Of a DNA stretch of 64,000 nucleotides, positions 43,544 to 54,752 are shown piece by piece; position 1 is the stretch's first letter, and each line of letters begins with the position of its first letter. This DNA comes from Capronia americana. Taxonomy: Eukaryota > Ascomycota > Eurotiomycetes > Chaetothyriales > Herpotrichiellaceae. Where the stretch lies: NCBI GenBank assembly GCA_016110215.1, contig JADWQD010000005.1, forward strand, positions 1,922,001-1,986,000, read 5' to 3'. The translations under genes were made by a program, and so were the position numbers. Under the pieces are notes generated by a model that saw nothing but the letters and a program-made list of their open reading frames with translations, was not told where the DNA came from and made no database searches.

Positions 43544-45619
43544 TCACCTCCAACCTCCTATGCCCCACAGTCCATTGTTCTCCTCGCCCGCATCGAACTT
43601 ATCTAGTTCACTGCCGTCGCTCGAATATCCGATATAATCCCGGTTATCATCGATCAAGCGACCGTATTCCAAAAGTAGCCGGAACATATACACCTCTATA
43701 TCTTCCCGTCTCAGGACTTTGTTGGCCCATTCACGACCCTGTCTTGCAAGTTTCTGGGCCTCTTGATCGTGTGGAGCGATGAAGACCTGCGGGTTCGGGT
43801 CTTGGTCTTCGTCGGCGTGCTGTTTGTAGGGCTTGCCGTAGCCGATGAAGTACGTCAACAACGCGTAGAGGTCGTCGTATCGATTATCCACTGGGACGAA
43901 GTGTCGCCATGCAAAAAGTCGACTATCATGCCATTCCCGGAAAATGGTGGCTTTTAGACCGAGACTCTTGCTCTGCAAGAAAGCGTGCCATCTGCCCGAG
44001 AAGGAGTGGCCGTCCACGTCAATCAGGTACTTCGACTTGAATTGTGAGGTCAACGAGACTGGGGCCACCCATGTGAAGTGCTCTTTGTAGAACTCGCAGT
44101 TGGGAAGGCAGGACATGGGCTCGGTGAACCCAACATCGCTGTGCTGTTCAATGAATCTGGATGGCTGGAATCTCTCGAATGGCTCGTAGGTGGTGTTGAC
44201 CTTGTCCGGTCCATTATTCTTCTCCATGAGTATTGTGACCTCCTTGGCCGCCATACCCATATATGTGCCATTAAGAAGCCGGACGAGACGCTGTCGATGC
44301 ATTCGGTCCCAGTTATCCGCCAACTGAACACCTCCGGAAGTAACGCCGCGCCAAACGATCGTGTCCTGCTTGTCGCGCCAGTCCAGATCTTCTTTGTCGC
44401 TGTAGTCATATCGCTCATCATGCTGATAGTACATGTTTGCGGGGAAGAGAATATCATTGTTGACGTTAGTTTTACATTCACCAAAGATAGGAACGAGCTT
44501 GTGAGACGCAATGATACTGCTGGCCGAGTACAGCATACCGTGCATGTCCTGAATTGTTGGCCCGACGGTGCATAAGTCACTTGACAGGTTGAAGTTGGTA
44601 ACTAGACCTGCAAGGGGTTCCTTGTACAAGTTGTCCGATCGCGCCACGGACATGTTGGATCGCGCGGGAGATTCGGGAGGGCAGCCTTTTGCGGCGATGT
44701 TCATGTATTGTTTACCTGGCGCAAAGAACCACTCGTCGTTCAGCCGTGTCGAATGATCATCGGCCTTGTCAAGAATGCTCATGTCGCGTAGCCCAAGCTG
44801 GTCCATTGTGAAGCTGTCCATGACCTCGGGCGGCATAACTCGAGTGCCATACTCGACTCGCAGATGTTCCTGCATGTCTTCCCAAGGCACGACCACTCGC
44901 GGTTGATCCAGGCGATTCGTTGGAATATCCATATCCGGCAGATGATCGATGAACTTTTCAATCACCTTGACCATCGTTTCAGACCTCCAGCTGGGATTCT
45001 CCACTTTGACGACTTTGTGATTGCGGATATGAATAACCGAGACTCCGAAGTCAAAATTCTCCCACATATGAGCAGCACGGGCACGGATCTCGGAGGCGTT
45101 GATTGCCCAGAACGGTCGCAGATCATCCATTATCTGCTCGAAGTCGTCGACGTTGAACACATTTCTCTTGCGCGCAAATTTGTACCACTCGGGGAAGCCT
45201 GGCGGAGGATGTCTACCATATTTGCTTCTGTATTTCTCCAACGTCTGCCTGAATGTCGTCGAGACCCCGGTCTCGTAGGCTCGAAATTGTACATCAGCAT
45301 CCTGCATCAGCTGCGCAATCGGGTGCAAGTCGAAGTGCTGTTCAGGTGGCGCAGACCCAGGCGCATCAGCCTCGACGGCATGTTCGGGCGCTGGCGTTGG
45401 CGACGGTTCAGGAGTCAGATCCCATATCTCGTCTGGATCTGGTGCTGAAGGTGGCAATTTATGTTCGGTCGGGGTCAGGTGGTTCGGTATAGGTAGCTGC
45501 GAGGCGACGTCGCCGAGATAGGTACTAGAAGAGGAGAGACCATGGAAGACAATATAGAACGCAAGGACACCTGCAATGAGCAGGATGATCCGCTTTTTGT
45601 TGAACTCAATGGGACCCAT
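43544..45619 (-). CDS. CAP10-like glycosyltransferase family 90 type II membrane protein
   Basis: Single exon, 691 aa. N-terminal signal anchor (KKRIILLIAGVLAFYIVFHG, residues 8-27) after a short basic cytosolic tail, a Pro/Glu-rich stem (about 40-85), then a lumenal catalytic-like domain with GT90/CAP10 features: PPGFPEWYKFARKRN, DTIVWRGVTSGGVQLADNWD, HRQRLVRLLNGTYM, SKYLIDVDGHSFSGRWHAFL, FREWHDSRLFAWRHFVPVDN and YDDLYALLTYFIGY. CAP10 of Cryptococcus adds xylose to capsule glycans; in ascomycetes these proteins are thought to act on cell-wall or glycoprotein sugars in the Golgi. Substrate is unknown. Confidence 0.92.
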   Translation of the reverse strand: MGPIEFNKKRIILLIAGVLAFYIVFHGLSSSSTYLGDVASQLPIPNHLTPTEHKLPPSAPDPDEIWDLTPEPSPTPAPEHAVEADAPGSAPPEQHFDLHPIAQLMQDADVQFRAYETGVSTTFRQTLEKYRSKYGRHPPPGFPEWYKFARKRNVFNVDDFEQIMDDLRPFWAINASEIRARAAHMWENFDFGVSVIHIRNHKVVKVENPSWRSETMVKVIEKFIDHLPDMDIPTNRLDQPRVVVPWEDMQEHLRVEYGTRVMPPEVMDSFTMDQLGLRDMSILDKADDHSTRLNDEWFFAPGKQYMNIAAKGCPPESPARSNMSVARSDNLYKEPLAGLVTNFNLSSDLCTVGPTIQDMHGMLYSASSIIASHKLVPIFGECKTNVNNDILFPANMYYQHDERYDYSDKEDLDWRDKQDTIVWRGVTSGGVQLADNWDRMHRQRLVRLLNGTYMGMAAKEVTILMEKNNGPDKVNTTYEPFERFQPSRFIEQHSDVGFTEPMSCLPNCEFYKEHFTWVAPVSLTSQFKSKYLIDVDGHSFSGRWHAFLQSKSLGLKATIFREWHDSRLFAWRHFVPVDNRYDDLYALLTYFIGYGKPYKQHADEDQDPNPQVFIAPHDQEAQKLARQGREWANKVLRREDIEVYMFRLLLEYGRLIDDNRDYIGYSSDGSELDKFDAGEENNGLWGIGGWR

Positions 45620-46490
45620 GATGCGAGCGGCATACGAAGATCGGATAACTGGCCTCTTGTTACATACCCATCTCTATCACGATTGACAGAAATAGCGATG
45701 CAATTAAGGAGACTGCGAATGATATCCCACCCAGCTCCCACAATTTCACTGATCCATTGCTGAAGGAAGTTCAGAAGGGGAGGAGTCTCTCTCACCAAGG
45801 AGTTTCAGGAGGCGCAACTGCTGCCAATTTGGAGTGGCTGATGGCAAACCCAGCCTCACGCCTCATCACTAGCCACAGGTCCCAAGAGTGCGGGGAGCCG
45901 AATATTAGCCGAGAGCTAATTCCACTGCACCATCAGCGGGCGATGGTTGCTTTCTTACCGAACATTGATATTTCGATCAATGAGCAATCAACCCGAGGTT
46001 TTCGTCGCTGGTCGCCACTCGAGGACAACATGGCAGTTCAACATGAATCAGCAGAATCGATACATCTTCTCCGTGAATCATGGTCACTGTCACTTTAACC
46101 ACCTATGCCGGACCCATGCACTGCTTCACCACATGGCGGACAGAAACAAAACTTTGTGAAGTGACTTCTTCACCCGCACCTCGCCTTACCTGATTTTACC
46201 ATCGTCTTCACCCTCACTTTCCCGGTTTGCTTGCACAATAAGTTTAAGATGCTGCTCGACTACTTATCCACCAGCTATCAAGTATAAGGCTGAGCGGCAC
46301 TGTTCATTTATCGATACTGCACGGTGGGGGAGAGATCAGCCATGGGAGTCCAAGACATCATAGCAACTCTCGGAAAACATCGGGGATCTGAGATTATCGT
46401 GTTCACGCTGTCTGAGATCTGTCTCGTTATACTATGACTTCTTTTAGTGATGTAGTGGGAGTGGCTCTGATTCAATGCAAGGTGGGCTGG
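45620..46490. other. Intergenic region upstream of the GT90 gene
   Basis: 0.87 kb, both neighbours on the minus strand. No supported gene; frames at 45757-46159 overlap and have no family features. Confidence 0.4.
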
Positions 46491-47675
46491 TCATTTCCTC
46501 CATTGTCGAGACCAAAATATGAGCAAATACATGCCGAAAGGTACGATTAGGACGGCCTTCCACGTTAGGTCATTGCCCAGGGATTGCCAGGCATGCCGGG
46601 CTATGCACGGGTTCCTGTTTCGTTTACTGCGCCCGATATCCTTGACGACAGCCTCAACATCATCGTACGCCGAGGTCCAGCACTTCTCAATGACCTGGGC
46701 ATACTGGAGATTCTCTAGAGAGGGAAAGTCCAGTTTGCTGTACCGCTCTTCGATCTCTTCGTCGCTTAGGTCGGCGTACGGCGGGACCCCGGTAACAGTT
46801 TCATAGATCAGAGAGCCGATGGCGAATAGTTCGGTCTGGGTAGATTGAGTCGAACTGGTAACCCCTTCTACCTTCCGATATCTTACCTCCTCAGAGACCA
46901 ATGGGGGGTGGCCAACAATGATGGAACCCGCAAAATCGCACAGCTTGAGACTGAGGTCGTCGGCGACTAGAAAGTTACGGGCACTCAGATCACAATGTAA
47001 AATGTTGAACGAGTGAATGAAGGCGACACTCTCGACAGCAGCTCGGATCCATTGCTCGCGTGTCGACATTGAGATCCGGGTGTTGTGCTCTTGGAGATAG
47101 GTTCGTAAATCACCGTTCTGGAGAAAGGGGAATCGGATAGCTCCGGCTGAGGCGTCGATAGAAGCCAGGACGCCTTCGTGGGGCGGCAAGAGTGTATAGA
47201 TCTCCCTCTCGCGGTCGTGACACTGTCGAGAAAATTCTTCATCCTCTCGGGCAAAGTTGGTAGTTGCGCTCGAACAACCCGTGGTGTCCAGTTTGATCGG
47301 CACTTTAAGTACCTCCTTGGGGTGTGTGCTGGATCGATAGACTAGAGCCGAGCCACCTCTAGCCAACATGGGGAGGAGGACTCCTTCGGGAGCAATGAAT
47401 CTTGGAGAGCGAGACATAGGATAGAAAGCTTCGGTATGCGGCGGGGCGGATCTACTTTGGCTTCGGCTTAGACTGTCGAATTGTAAGCAGCGTTCTGACA
47501 GCGAAAAGAGATTCACCTTGCATTCTTCACAGTCCGAATGGCGCTTGGTTGTTTTCCCAAATCTGACCGTCTCCCTCACCACGCCACAATCTTCATCACT
47601 GCAGGCTTCAACGTAGGACGTATTCCTCGTGCAGCCGCATCTGTACTTGATAGGACCAATGAACTCCTTGCACAT
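46491..47675 (-). CDS. Orphan protein-kinase-like protein with Cys-rich N-terminus and C-terminal membrane anchor
   Basis: 394 aa, single exon as read. Three parts are seen. (1) Residues 1-53 hold nine cysteines: YRCGCT, YVEACSDEDCGVV, HSDCEECK, suggesting a small zinc-binding module. (2) A protein kinase domain from about 95: glycine loop LARGGSALVYR, VAIK-like VLKVPIK, catalytic loop HCDLSARNFL, and DFA in place of DFG (LCDFAGS), then SEEVRYRKVEG, ELFAIGSLIYETVTGVPPY. The HCD...N layout is typical of fungal orphan kinases. (3) The last 25 residues include the hydrophobic VLIVPFGMYLLIFW flanked by basic SRQWRK, a tail-anchor. Activity is uncertain because DFG is changed to DFA, although Asp and the loop Asn are kept. 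Confidence 0.8.
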   Translation of the reverse strand: MCKEFIGPIKYRCGCTRNTSYVEACSDEDCGVVRETVRFGKTTKRHSDCEECKVNLFSLSERCLQFDSLSRSQSRSAPPHTEAFYPMSRSPRFIAPEGVLLPMLARGGSALVYRSSTHPKEVLKVPIKLDTTGCSSATTNFAREDEEFSRQCHDREREIYTLLPPHEGVLASIDASAGAIRFPFLQNGDLRTYLQEHNTRISMSTREQWIRAAVESVAFIHSFNILHCDLSARNFLVADDLSLKLCDFAGSIIVGHPPLVSEEVRYRKVEGVTSSTQSTQTELFAIGSLIYETVTGVPPYADLSDEEIEERYSKLDFPSLENLQYAQVIEKCWTSAYDDVEAVVKDIGRSKRNRNPCIARHAWQSLGNDLTWKAVLIVPFGMYLLIFWSRQWRK

Positions 47676-48009
47676 GATGACGTGAGGGCTAAGTTATATG
47701 AAGGAGTAAATACCCATCGAGAACAATGGAACAATAGCCTGCAGGCACTTGAATACGTAGATGCAGATTCCGAGGTGTTGACCAGAAAAGGGAAAGTTTG
47801 CGACGAAGTACGGGTAATAGTGATTTGCTAAGCGCGTCCCCAGCGCGTAGGGGCACGAATCCTAGACTGCGTGGCGGATAGAGCCTTGGCACTACGGTGG
47901 ATCGCTCGGCGGACCCCAGGCACAACTGGAGCTTCGACTTTTCGGAATCGACCTTGGGAGATTCTATTCAGAGCATACGTTGAGAACACTTCCCAGCCCT
48001 CGCAGAACA
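47676..48009. other. Divergent promoter kinase-like gene / uL15m
   Basis: 334 bp; no motif stands out. A frame continues upstream of uL15m from a TTG. Confidence 0.4.
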
Positions 48010-49081
48010 ATGCCTCCTCGGTTACCGCTGCGGCTGAAAGCCCTCGCATGCGACACTCAACCATCAGCATTAGCATCACCCGCAGCTACAGCCTCAGTCG
48101 CAGCCATTCCGGCCTTCCTCCTCCCCTTCCTACACCATCCACCCCAATCCTCCCAACGACGACATGCCTCGATCCTAACCTCCTTGTCAGACCGCCCCGG
48201 TGCATACAATCGCAAGATACGAAGAGGACGAGGCCCCGCTTCAGGCAAAGGAGGTAAATCCGGCCGCGGGTCGGACGGACAGAAGCAACACGGCAAAGTA
48301 CCAGAGGGTTTTAATGGCGGCCAAACACCCGAGCACATTGTGCACGGCAAATACGGTTTCGTTAACCAGTAAGTACAAGTCCGTGTGCGACGAACTAGTT
48401 GCCACGTATCACCTGGACCAGCCAGCAGTGACGAGTCCGTGACTGACAATTGTCTCCAGATTTGCGAACGAAATGTCTCCCGTCAACCTGGACAAGATAC
48501 AATCCTGGATCGATCAAGGCCGCCTCGACGCCTCCCAACCGATCACGCTCAAAGAGCTGAGTTCATCGCGTGTAGTGGGCCAGATCAAGGACGGCGTCAA
48601 ATTGCTTGGGAACGGCGCCTCTGAGCTCAAAACGCCGATCCACATCGTCGTGTCAAGAGCGTCGCAGTCGGCAATAGCTGCGGTCGAGGCACTAGGCGGC
48701 ACGGTCACCACGCGCTTCTACACCGAGCAGGCGATCCGGCGCATCAAGGCGGGTACTACACATCCTTTTGTCTCGATGCGTTGGGATGCCGTGGCGCTGA
48801 ACAACCCGCACTTGGCGGTCGAGGGCGCAGAATCCATCGAGAACCGTGTCAAGGCCATGGGCTTCAAGTACAGACTACCAGATCCGAGCTCGAGGAAGGA
48901 CTTGGAATACTATCGTGACGCTAAGCACCGGGGATATCTGAGCCACACGGTCAAGGAGGGAGAGATGGCAAGTCTGTACTTCAAGACCCCCCTCAGCGAG
49001 GAGCAGTTGAAGGTCTTGAAGAGCGAGAGTGCCAGGGGCGGCCGGGCTGCTAAGAGGAAAGAGGGCGACAAGTTGTGGTAG
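48010..49081 (+). CDS. MRPL10: Mitochondrial large-subunit ribosomal protein uL15m
   Basis: Model: 48010..48368 and 48460..49081 (326 aa), with a 91-nt intron (GTAAGT, CTGAC branch, CTCCAG). Start MPPRLPLRLKALACDTQPS is basic and free of acidic residues until late, fit for mitochondrial import; a TTG further upstream is disregarded. Seen: L15 N-terminal glycine-rich block RRGRGPASGKGGKSGRGSDG, QKQHGKVPEGFNGGQTP, then FVNQ | FANEMSPVNLDKIQSWIDQG, ITLKELSSSRVVGQIKDGVK and IHIVVSRASQSAIAAVEALG. The C-terminal extension (about 200-326) is usual for the fungal protein. Confidence 0.94.
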
Positions 49082-49703
49082 AGCAGATGCTCTTCACGTG
49101 GGCGGATGCTGGTGGTCAACCCGCGACCCGACCACCTTGTCCTAGCATAAAGGGGCTCGCGCTCAATGTGCCATGAAGCTATTTTGTCTCATCGGTTGTC
49201 GGGCGCCGGCCACAATTATTAGTCTTTACACTCTGAGGATGATCCTACATAGATCCACTAGCGGTTGGAGGGCCGGAGGAAAGCTCCAGCATCGTGTACA
49301 ACGACTTCGACACTGTATAGCATAGCATAGCACTTGGTAGACCTTCGGGAAAAGAACATGATACACTGTCTTCCACCAGCAAGAGTTGGACGTGTCACCT
49401 CGGAGTGGCTCTAGAAGACACACGATGTCGCTTGGAGCAATATAAGGGACTAAGTTGAAGCACGTTGCATAACATACATCCTCCGTACGGATCCTCAAGC
49501 CAGCATGCATGCACGCGCAGGCAATCTATCGAAACGGGCACAAATCATCATTTTCCCTATCAAGGCCGCCAGTAATACAATTCCGATCAATGCCGCAAAG
49601 CAGCTCATCGCGCTTCAGGCAATTGCGCTGTGGAACAACGCTTGCTATACACCACACATGCAGAAGGACGTCTTCTGCATTTTGTTTCCCATTCTGATTC
49701 CGG
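49082..49703. other. Convergent intergenic region
   Basis: 0.6 kb between uL15m and NDE1. Contains the short tandem ATAGCATAGCATAGCA near 49318-49332. No gene supported. Confidence 0.45.
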
Positions 49704-51568
49704 CTACTCTCGAGACACATCTCTGCCAAAGAACTTGGCCTTAACCCAGTCGAACAAGACGAGGATACGGTTGCGTGCTGTGCGAACATAGTTAGCCAAA
49801 CGCACACTCGACAAACAAAACAAAACGGAGAAACTTACTGCTAAAGCACATGCTCAGGTATGCGCTCTTCCAGAAAAGGTAGGTCATGGTGCCTCCGGAG
49901 GCAATATTACCGCTGAACCAGCTGACGTCGGCCACCGCCTTTTCCGCTCCAATGTAGGCCAGCGATCCTTGATGCGAGTAGCTAAACGCGCCGATCTGCT
50001 TAACACGACGCAATTGGCGTTGTCGTTCGTTGATCTCCTCCAGAATAATCTTGCGATCTTCGGGCTTGGCGGTGGCTTGCTTGGCGGACAGTTCACGCAT
50101 TTCCGCCTCAATAGCGTCCGTCTTGGCCATGGTGTTGAACAGACGGGCAAGGAACGCTCCCTCCTGCGCGGCAACCTGAGCGGTAGGGGCGTAGTTGGCG
50201 ACTGCGCAGTCACCGACAGCCCAGATGTTCTCCGCGCCGTTCACGACCAGGTATTCGTTGACCTCGAGACCTCGGCGAGCCTTGGCTTGAGCCGGGATCT
50301 GAGACATGAGGTCTTTGACCACAGGACGAAGAGCATTGCCGGTCGCCCAGACAAGTAATCCGTAGGGGATCTTCTCGATGGCTTTGGTACCATCGGGATT
50401 CTGGACTTCCGCCTCGATATACTTGTCGGTTACGTTCTTGACCATGGTCTTTGTCCGGATGTCAATGTGTTCCTCCTTGAATGACGACTCGGTGTACTCG
50501 ATCAATTGCTTGCTGAACATGGGAAGAACGTTGGGGAGAGCCTCGACCAGAGTGACGTGGAAACCGTGTTTGATCGACGGTACCCATTTCTGCAGATCTT
50601 CCATGAAGAAATCTTGAAGTTCGCCAGCGAATTCGACACCGGTGGGACCACCGCCAACAACAACCATGTGTAAAAGGCGCTTGATCTCCTCGGGAGATTG
50701 ATCCTTGAAAGAGGCAGTCTCGACGCAGTCCATGATCTGTTTGCGGATCTTCTGAGCATCGCCGACCTCTTTCAGGAAGCAAGCATGTTCGCGGACACCA
50801 GGGATACCAAAGGTAGCATTTTCAGCCCCGACGCCAACAACCAGCATGTCAAAGGGGATCTCGGTCTCCATCACGTCACCCTTGATTTCCGAGTCGTCTT
50901 TGGCGTACACAACTCTCTTCTCATAGTCGATCTTGGTGGCTTCCGCTTCATAGTACTTGACGTTTGCCTTTTTGTGGCGCAGGATGTTTCGGATGGGTTC
51001 CATGATAGAGCGATGTTCGATGGTGCCAACGGTGCAGGACGGAAGCAGGGGGGTGAAGAGGAAGTAGTTGCGCGGCGAAACAACAATGACATTGTAGTTC
51101 TCAGTGTCCAGCTTTTTCAGGAGAGATACGGAGCCCCAGCCGGTACCTGCACAGTGTTAGTCTCAGAAGGGCACCTGTCAAGAATAGCGACAGACCAAGG
51201 ATGACAAGAGTTTTCTTGCTCGGATCGGGATCGACTTGATCTGAAGGATGACGGAGGTCGTAGACTTGATAGCTGACATAACCCAGACCAGCGAGAACGG
51301 AGAGGTAGGTCAATCGCCACGTCCAGCGAAAGATCCGGAACCGCCGCCGGGGTTTGGGTTCTGGAGACAGCTCGACTTTAGGAGCATCGGCATAGGTACG
51401 GCGGAAGGACTGCTGAAATGGAGGCCGAGGGAGCAGCGAGGACGGCTTCAAAGCACCTGCGACTGAGAGGTTCGACCTGCGACAGGTCGAGAGAGCTCGC
51501 ATTGACAACGGCCGGTGTGACGCCATTGGGACGCCTGGCATCATGCGCAACGATAGTTTGCCCGCCAT
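49704..51568 (-). CDS. NDE1: External alternative NADH dehydrogenase (NDH-2 type)
   Basis: Single-polypeptide, non-proton-pumping FAD enzyme that passes electrons from cytosolic NADH to ubiquinone at the outer face of the inner mitochondrial membrane. Model: 51568..51196, 51146..49839, 49777..49704 (584 aa). Seen: basic presequence, membrane segment TYLSVLAGLGYVSYQVYD (about 85-102), first nucleotide fold KTLVILG | TGWGSVSLLKKL, NYNVIVVSPRNYFLFTPLLP, second fold HMVVVGGGPTGVEFAGELQD, VWATGNALRP, AENIWAVGDCAV, and the tail TRNRILVLFDWVKAKFFGRD after the last intron. Introns are 49 nt (donor GTCTGT, weak, but the glycine motif demands it; branch CTAAC) and 61 nt. No EF hand is present, so Nde type without Ca2+ control. 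Confidence 0.95.
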
Positions 51569-52488
51569 GTCGGTCGAGGTTATCGGGGTGAAGGGCTCAA
51601 GGCGACTCTGTCGACAGCATCACGAAGAGAAGAGTTAGGAGAGGAGAGGGAAGGCAAAACGAGAGGATTGAGTGAGGAAAAAGGATGTTGTTGAGGAAGA
51701 TTAGGGCCAGTAATTTTACCGCTGCAAAATACATAGAAGGATACGTAACTTTGCAGCTGTCTCTGGAAGGTGGGCCACTTCAAGCTCCCAACCGGCCACT
51801 AGGAGGCCAGGGTTGCCGATAAGCGGAAGATAGGGCCAATAGGGCTCAATGGCCGCTCTAAAACGCATGTGGCACGCATTCTCCAATCCGCAGCTTCAGC
51901 TTCACAGGGCAAACCTTCCGCAGGCCCGTCACGGGATGCTAACTCATCGGCTCAAAGGCAGAGAATGATGATGACGGTCTCCGAAGCTCACGTCCGGACT
52001 GCACCGCGACACAGGGCAGAAGGGCAGCCGGGGCTATTCTGACTCCCGTCCAAGAAATCGGGGCCCGTATCGCCTGCCTCTGCCGTACCTTATGTCAGCA
52101 ACTAACTGCTCGCTTGTTGGGTGCTTGTTAGTGGCTTGTTCAGTGCTTGTCCAAGCCTCGTTTTCGCACGCCTCAACTGATCAAAATCGTGTCCAGATCC
52201 TGGGCTATAGGGATCGCTCTGGTCGATTGAGCGTACTGGCTAAAAGGAGATGAAGGAAGAATCCTTATCTTTCGAAGGCTGTTGGATCCAAGCCACCAAG
52301 TCCACAGTGTGATTCGGTTCCCTCGATAGAGGACAACTCGACAAATCCTCTATCCTAGCCAGGTGTGCTGACTTCCTCCTCCGGCGTGATCTTTACCGGC
52401 AACCAAGTTTTCCAACATCATCCTACGTGGCGGTCATCAGCTCATTTCTTCTAGAGTACCTCTGCAAGCGAAAGTGAGTGCCGCCTAT
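51569..52488. other. Intergenic region upstream of NDE1
   Basis: 0.9 kb. GA-rich just before NDE1 (51640-51690). No supported gene. Confidence 0.4.
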
Positions 52489-54092
52489 TCAGCTTGAATT
52501 GCAAGTATCACTATCTGAATCTGAGTCTGGGGATGATGCCGCCGAGGACAGCTGTTGAAGATAAACTTTCCTCTCCTCAAGCTTCGAACAGATAATCTTG
52601 CTCGCGTCATTCCTCCAATACTGTGAAATATCAGGGAAATTCGTATCCTTCGAGAATCGGGGCATAATGTGCTGCTTGAAGATATTGTAGAACCCTTTCG
52701 TCGATTCAAGCGCATGAAAAAACCAGAAAGATCCGAGTTTCCAGTTCTCCTCCATAATGGCACTTCGACTAACCTCCGACGTGAAAAGCGTTTCTTGTTG
52801 CTGGAACTCGGCCCTAAATTCTTGACGTATATTGCAGAATTTGTCAAAATTATCCCCAGTCAAGCGGTCCAGCCTTTCAGCACTCAACCAGTAGGGGGGC
52901 CTCAACATTTCGGAGGGATGTGAACAAGCCCATTCCATGTCTATTAGACTCTCTACCTGCCATTGCTCATTGACGAATATGTTGCTTGGATGAAGATCAG
53001 TGAGGCCAACGAAAAATGGGCCGCGTTTAGTCTTGGGGCTGATGAACTGCGGCATGACAGACCTCATTAGTCCTATGACGGAGATCTGTCTTCTCCCATC
53101 CATCTCATCGTTCATTGAGTTTGGCTGACTGAGAAGGCGGCTGTCATGGCAGGCCAGAAGATCTAATGCGTAACTCTCTGTACATTCGTAGGTCCGTAGG
53201 CGGTCAATATGGGTCGGAATACCTTCATTTTCTAGAGCTTGGAGCTGGAGAGTCAAAGGGCGATTGGAGAGTGATATAAATCCCTTGTTGTCAATGGTAA
53301 AGGAGCCAATTCGAGGTTGGGGGATCTTTGCTAACGATACCATAATACGAGACAGATCCCTGAATAGATTCTGTCGCCGTGATGGATCGCGTATATGAGA
53401 ATCGAAGGTGTCAGAGAGCATGTGCCCCTTCTCAATATACTCCAGGACAAGGTAACCAGTACAAAGGGTGGATGTTCGACGGCCTGGGATAAAAGCCGAC
53501 GGTAATGGAAATCTCGCGAATGTGCGTAGTCGATTCGCAAACCATCGTCGAAGACGGCACAAGAAGGAAGTGTTCTCCAGAGGTGTGAACTGCTTCCAGT
53601 TAGACTTGATCTCACAAGACTCGTCTAGAAAGACAGGCTTACATGAGTCCCAGTAGAGAGGCCAAAGCCTAAGAGCATAGGTATGGGAACTTCCGGGCAG
53701 TATTGGCGAATATGGATATAAGTTGCCGCTTCGCATCGAATTTTCTCGTCGATGTTGCCAGGGGAAAACTCCTCTCCAATTTTGTATGGAAGAGGGACGC
53801 GGAATAGAACTCGGCTGTGCCCATTCCATTTGACATGAACAGGAATACATAGATTGAAACTTCCATGGGTCCAGTCGGGGACCTCTGAAAGCTTGCAAGC
53901 GTTCACGTCGACGTTGAGACATCGTGCAACAATATCAAGAATCTCATTCTCATTCTCAAGAAGCAGGACTATTAACTCGATGCGTTTCTCTGGATATTGC
54001 AACATGTGGAGGATGTTGTCTTCTTCAGCAATGGCCTCCGAGAGCCTCATCTTCTTCCCGATCAGCTTTAGCCATTGAGCAGATGATTCCAT
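52489..54092 (-). CDS. APH/choline-kinase-like phosphotransferase family protein
   Basis: Model: 54092..53643 and 53589..52489 (516 aa), one 53-nt intron with GTAAGC donor and CTAAC branch. The kinase-like fold of the aminoglycoside/choline phosphotransferase superfamily is shown by SFNLCIPVHVKWNGHSRVLF (nucleotide-binding strands), KIRCEAATYIHIRQYCPEVP, GYLVLEYIEKGHMLSD, the catalytic-loop version GLTDLHPSNIFVNEQWQVES (D-L-H-P-x-N) and metal motif LIDMEWACSHP. Such proteins are very numerous in filamentous fungi with no known substrate. The C-terminus is acidic and Ser-rich. It is divergent from the HET gene with 660 bp between starts. The start is set at ATG 54092, since the frame upstream offers TTG only. 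Confidence 0.85.
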
Positions 54093-54752
54093 GGAAGCCA
54101 AAGGTTGGAAATCAATGTCTAATTGGGATGGTCAAGGGACCAGACTTCCACGGAGCGGCACGCAGGAGGTGATGATGGTACAGCGCGGACCTCGGGAGAG
54201 GTGAAGGAAGTTTGAACCAAAGATTGATCACGATGGCGCAAACGGGGTTTAACAAACTGAATACTACTTCAGGTCTGTGGGAGGAGATGATGGAAGCTTT
54301 TCAGAACAGGGGCTACTAGGTACTGCTTCTACTTGCCAGTCTTGTGGCTGGCCCAGATCTGGGCACGCTTACCGAGTACTGGAACGCTCTCCACTCTCCT
54401 TACTTAGGCTGCCGTGGGGCCAGAACAGCGCCTCTCGCTGCACTCCTGGAAACGGAAATGGACTTGGGGGAGGTCAGTTTTGGCCATTGCATTTCGCTAA
54501 TCTCGAGCAGCGTCGTCGTTGTCCGGATCCCAAGTGATGGGGTCCATTTTTCAGCCAAGAATGTGATTTAATGCCTATACGAACGCCCAAGGTATGCCGA
54601 CGACCAATAACCAATTCTACTAGCCTGTTCGCCCACCGCCTTCAACCTCGCCGCAGCACAGCCACCCACAGCCTGATACCTCTCATAGCCAACGATCATG
54701 GCCTTTATCACTTCTTTCCTCCGTCGCGACATGATCACCACCATCGAGAACG
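54093..54752. other. Divergent region between APH-like and HET genes
   Basis: 660 bp; short frames at 54277-54789 are not convincing. Confidence 0.4.
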
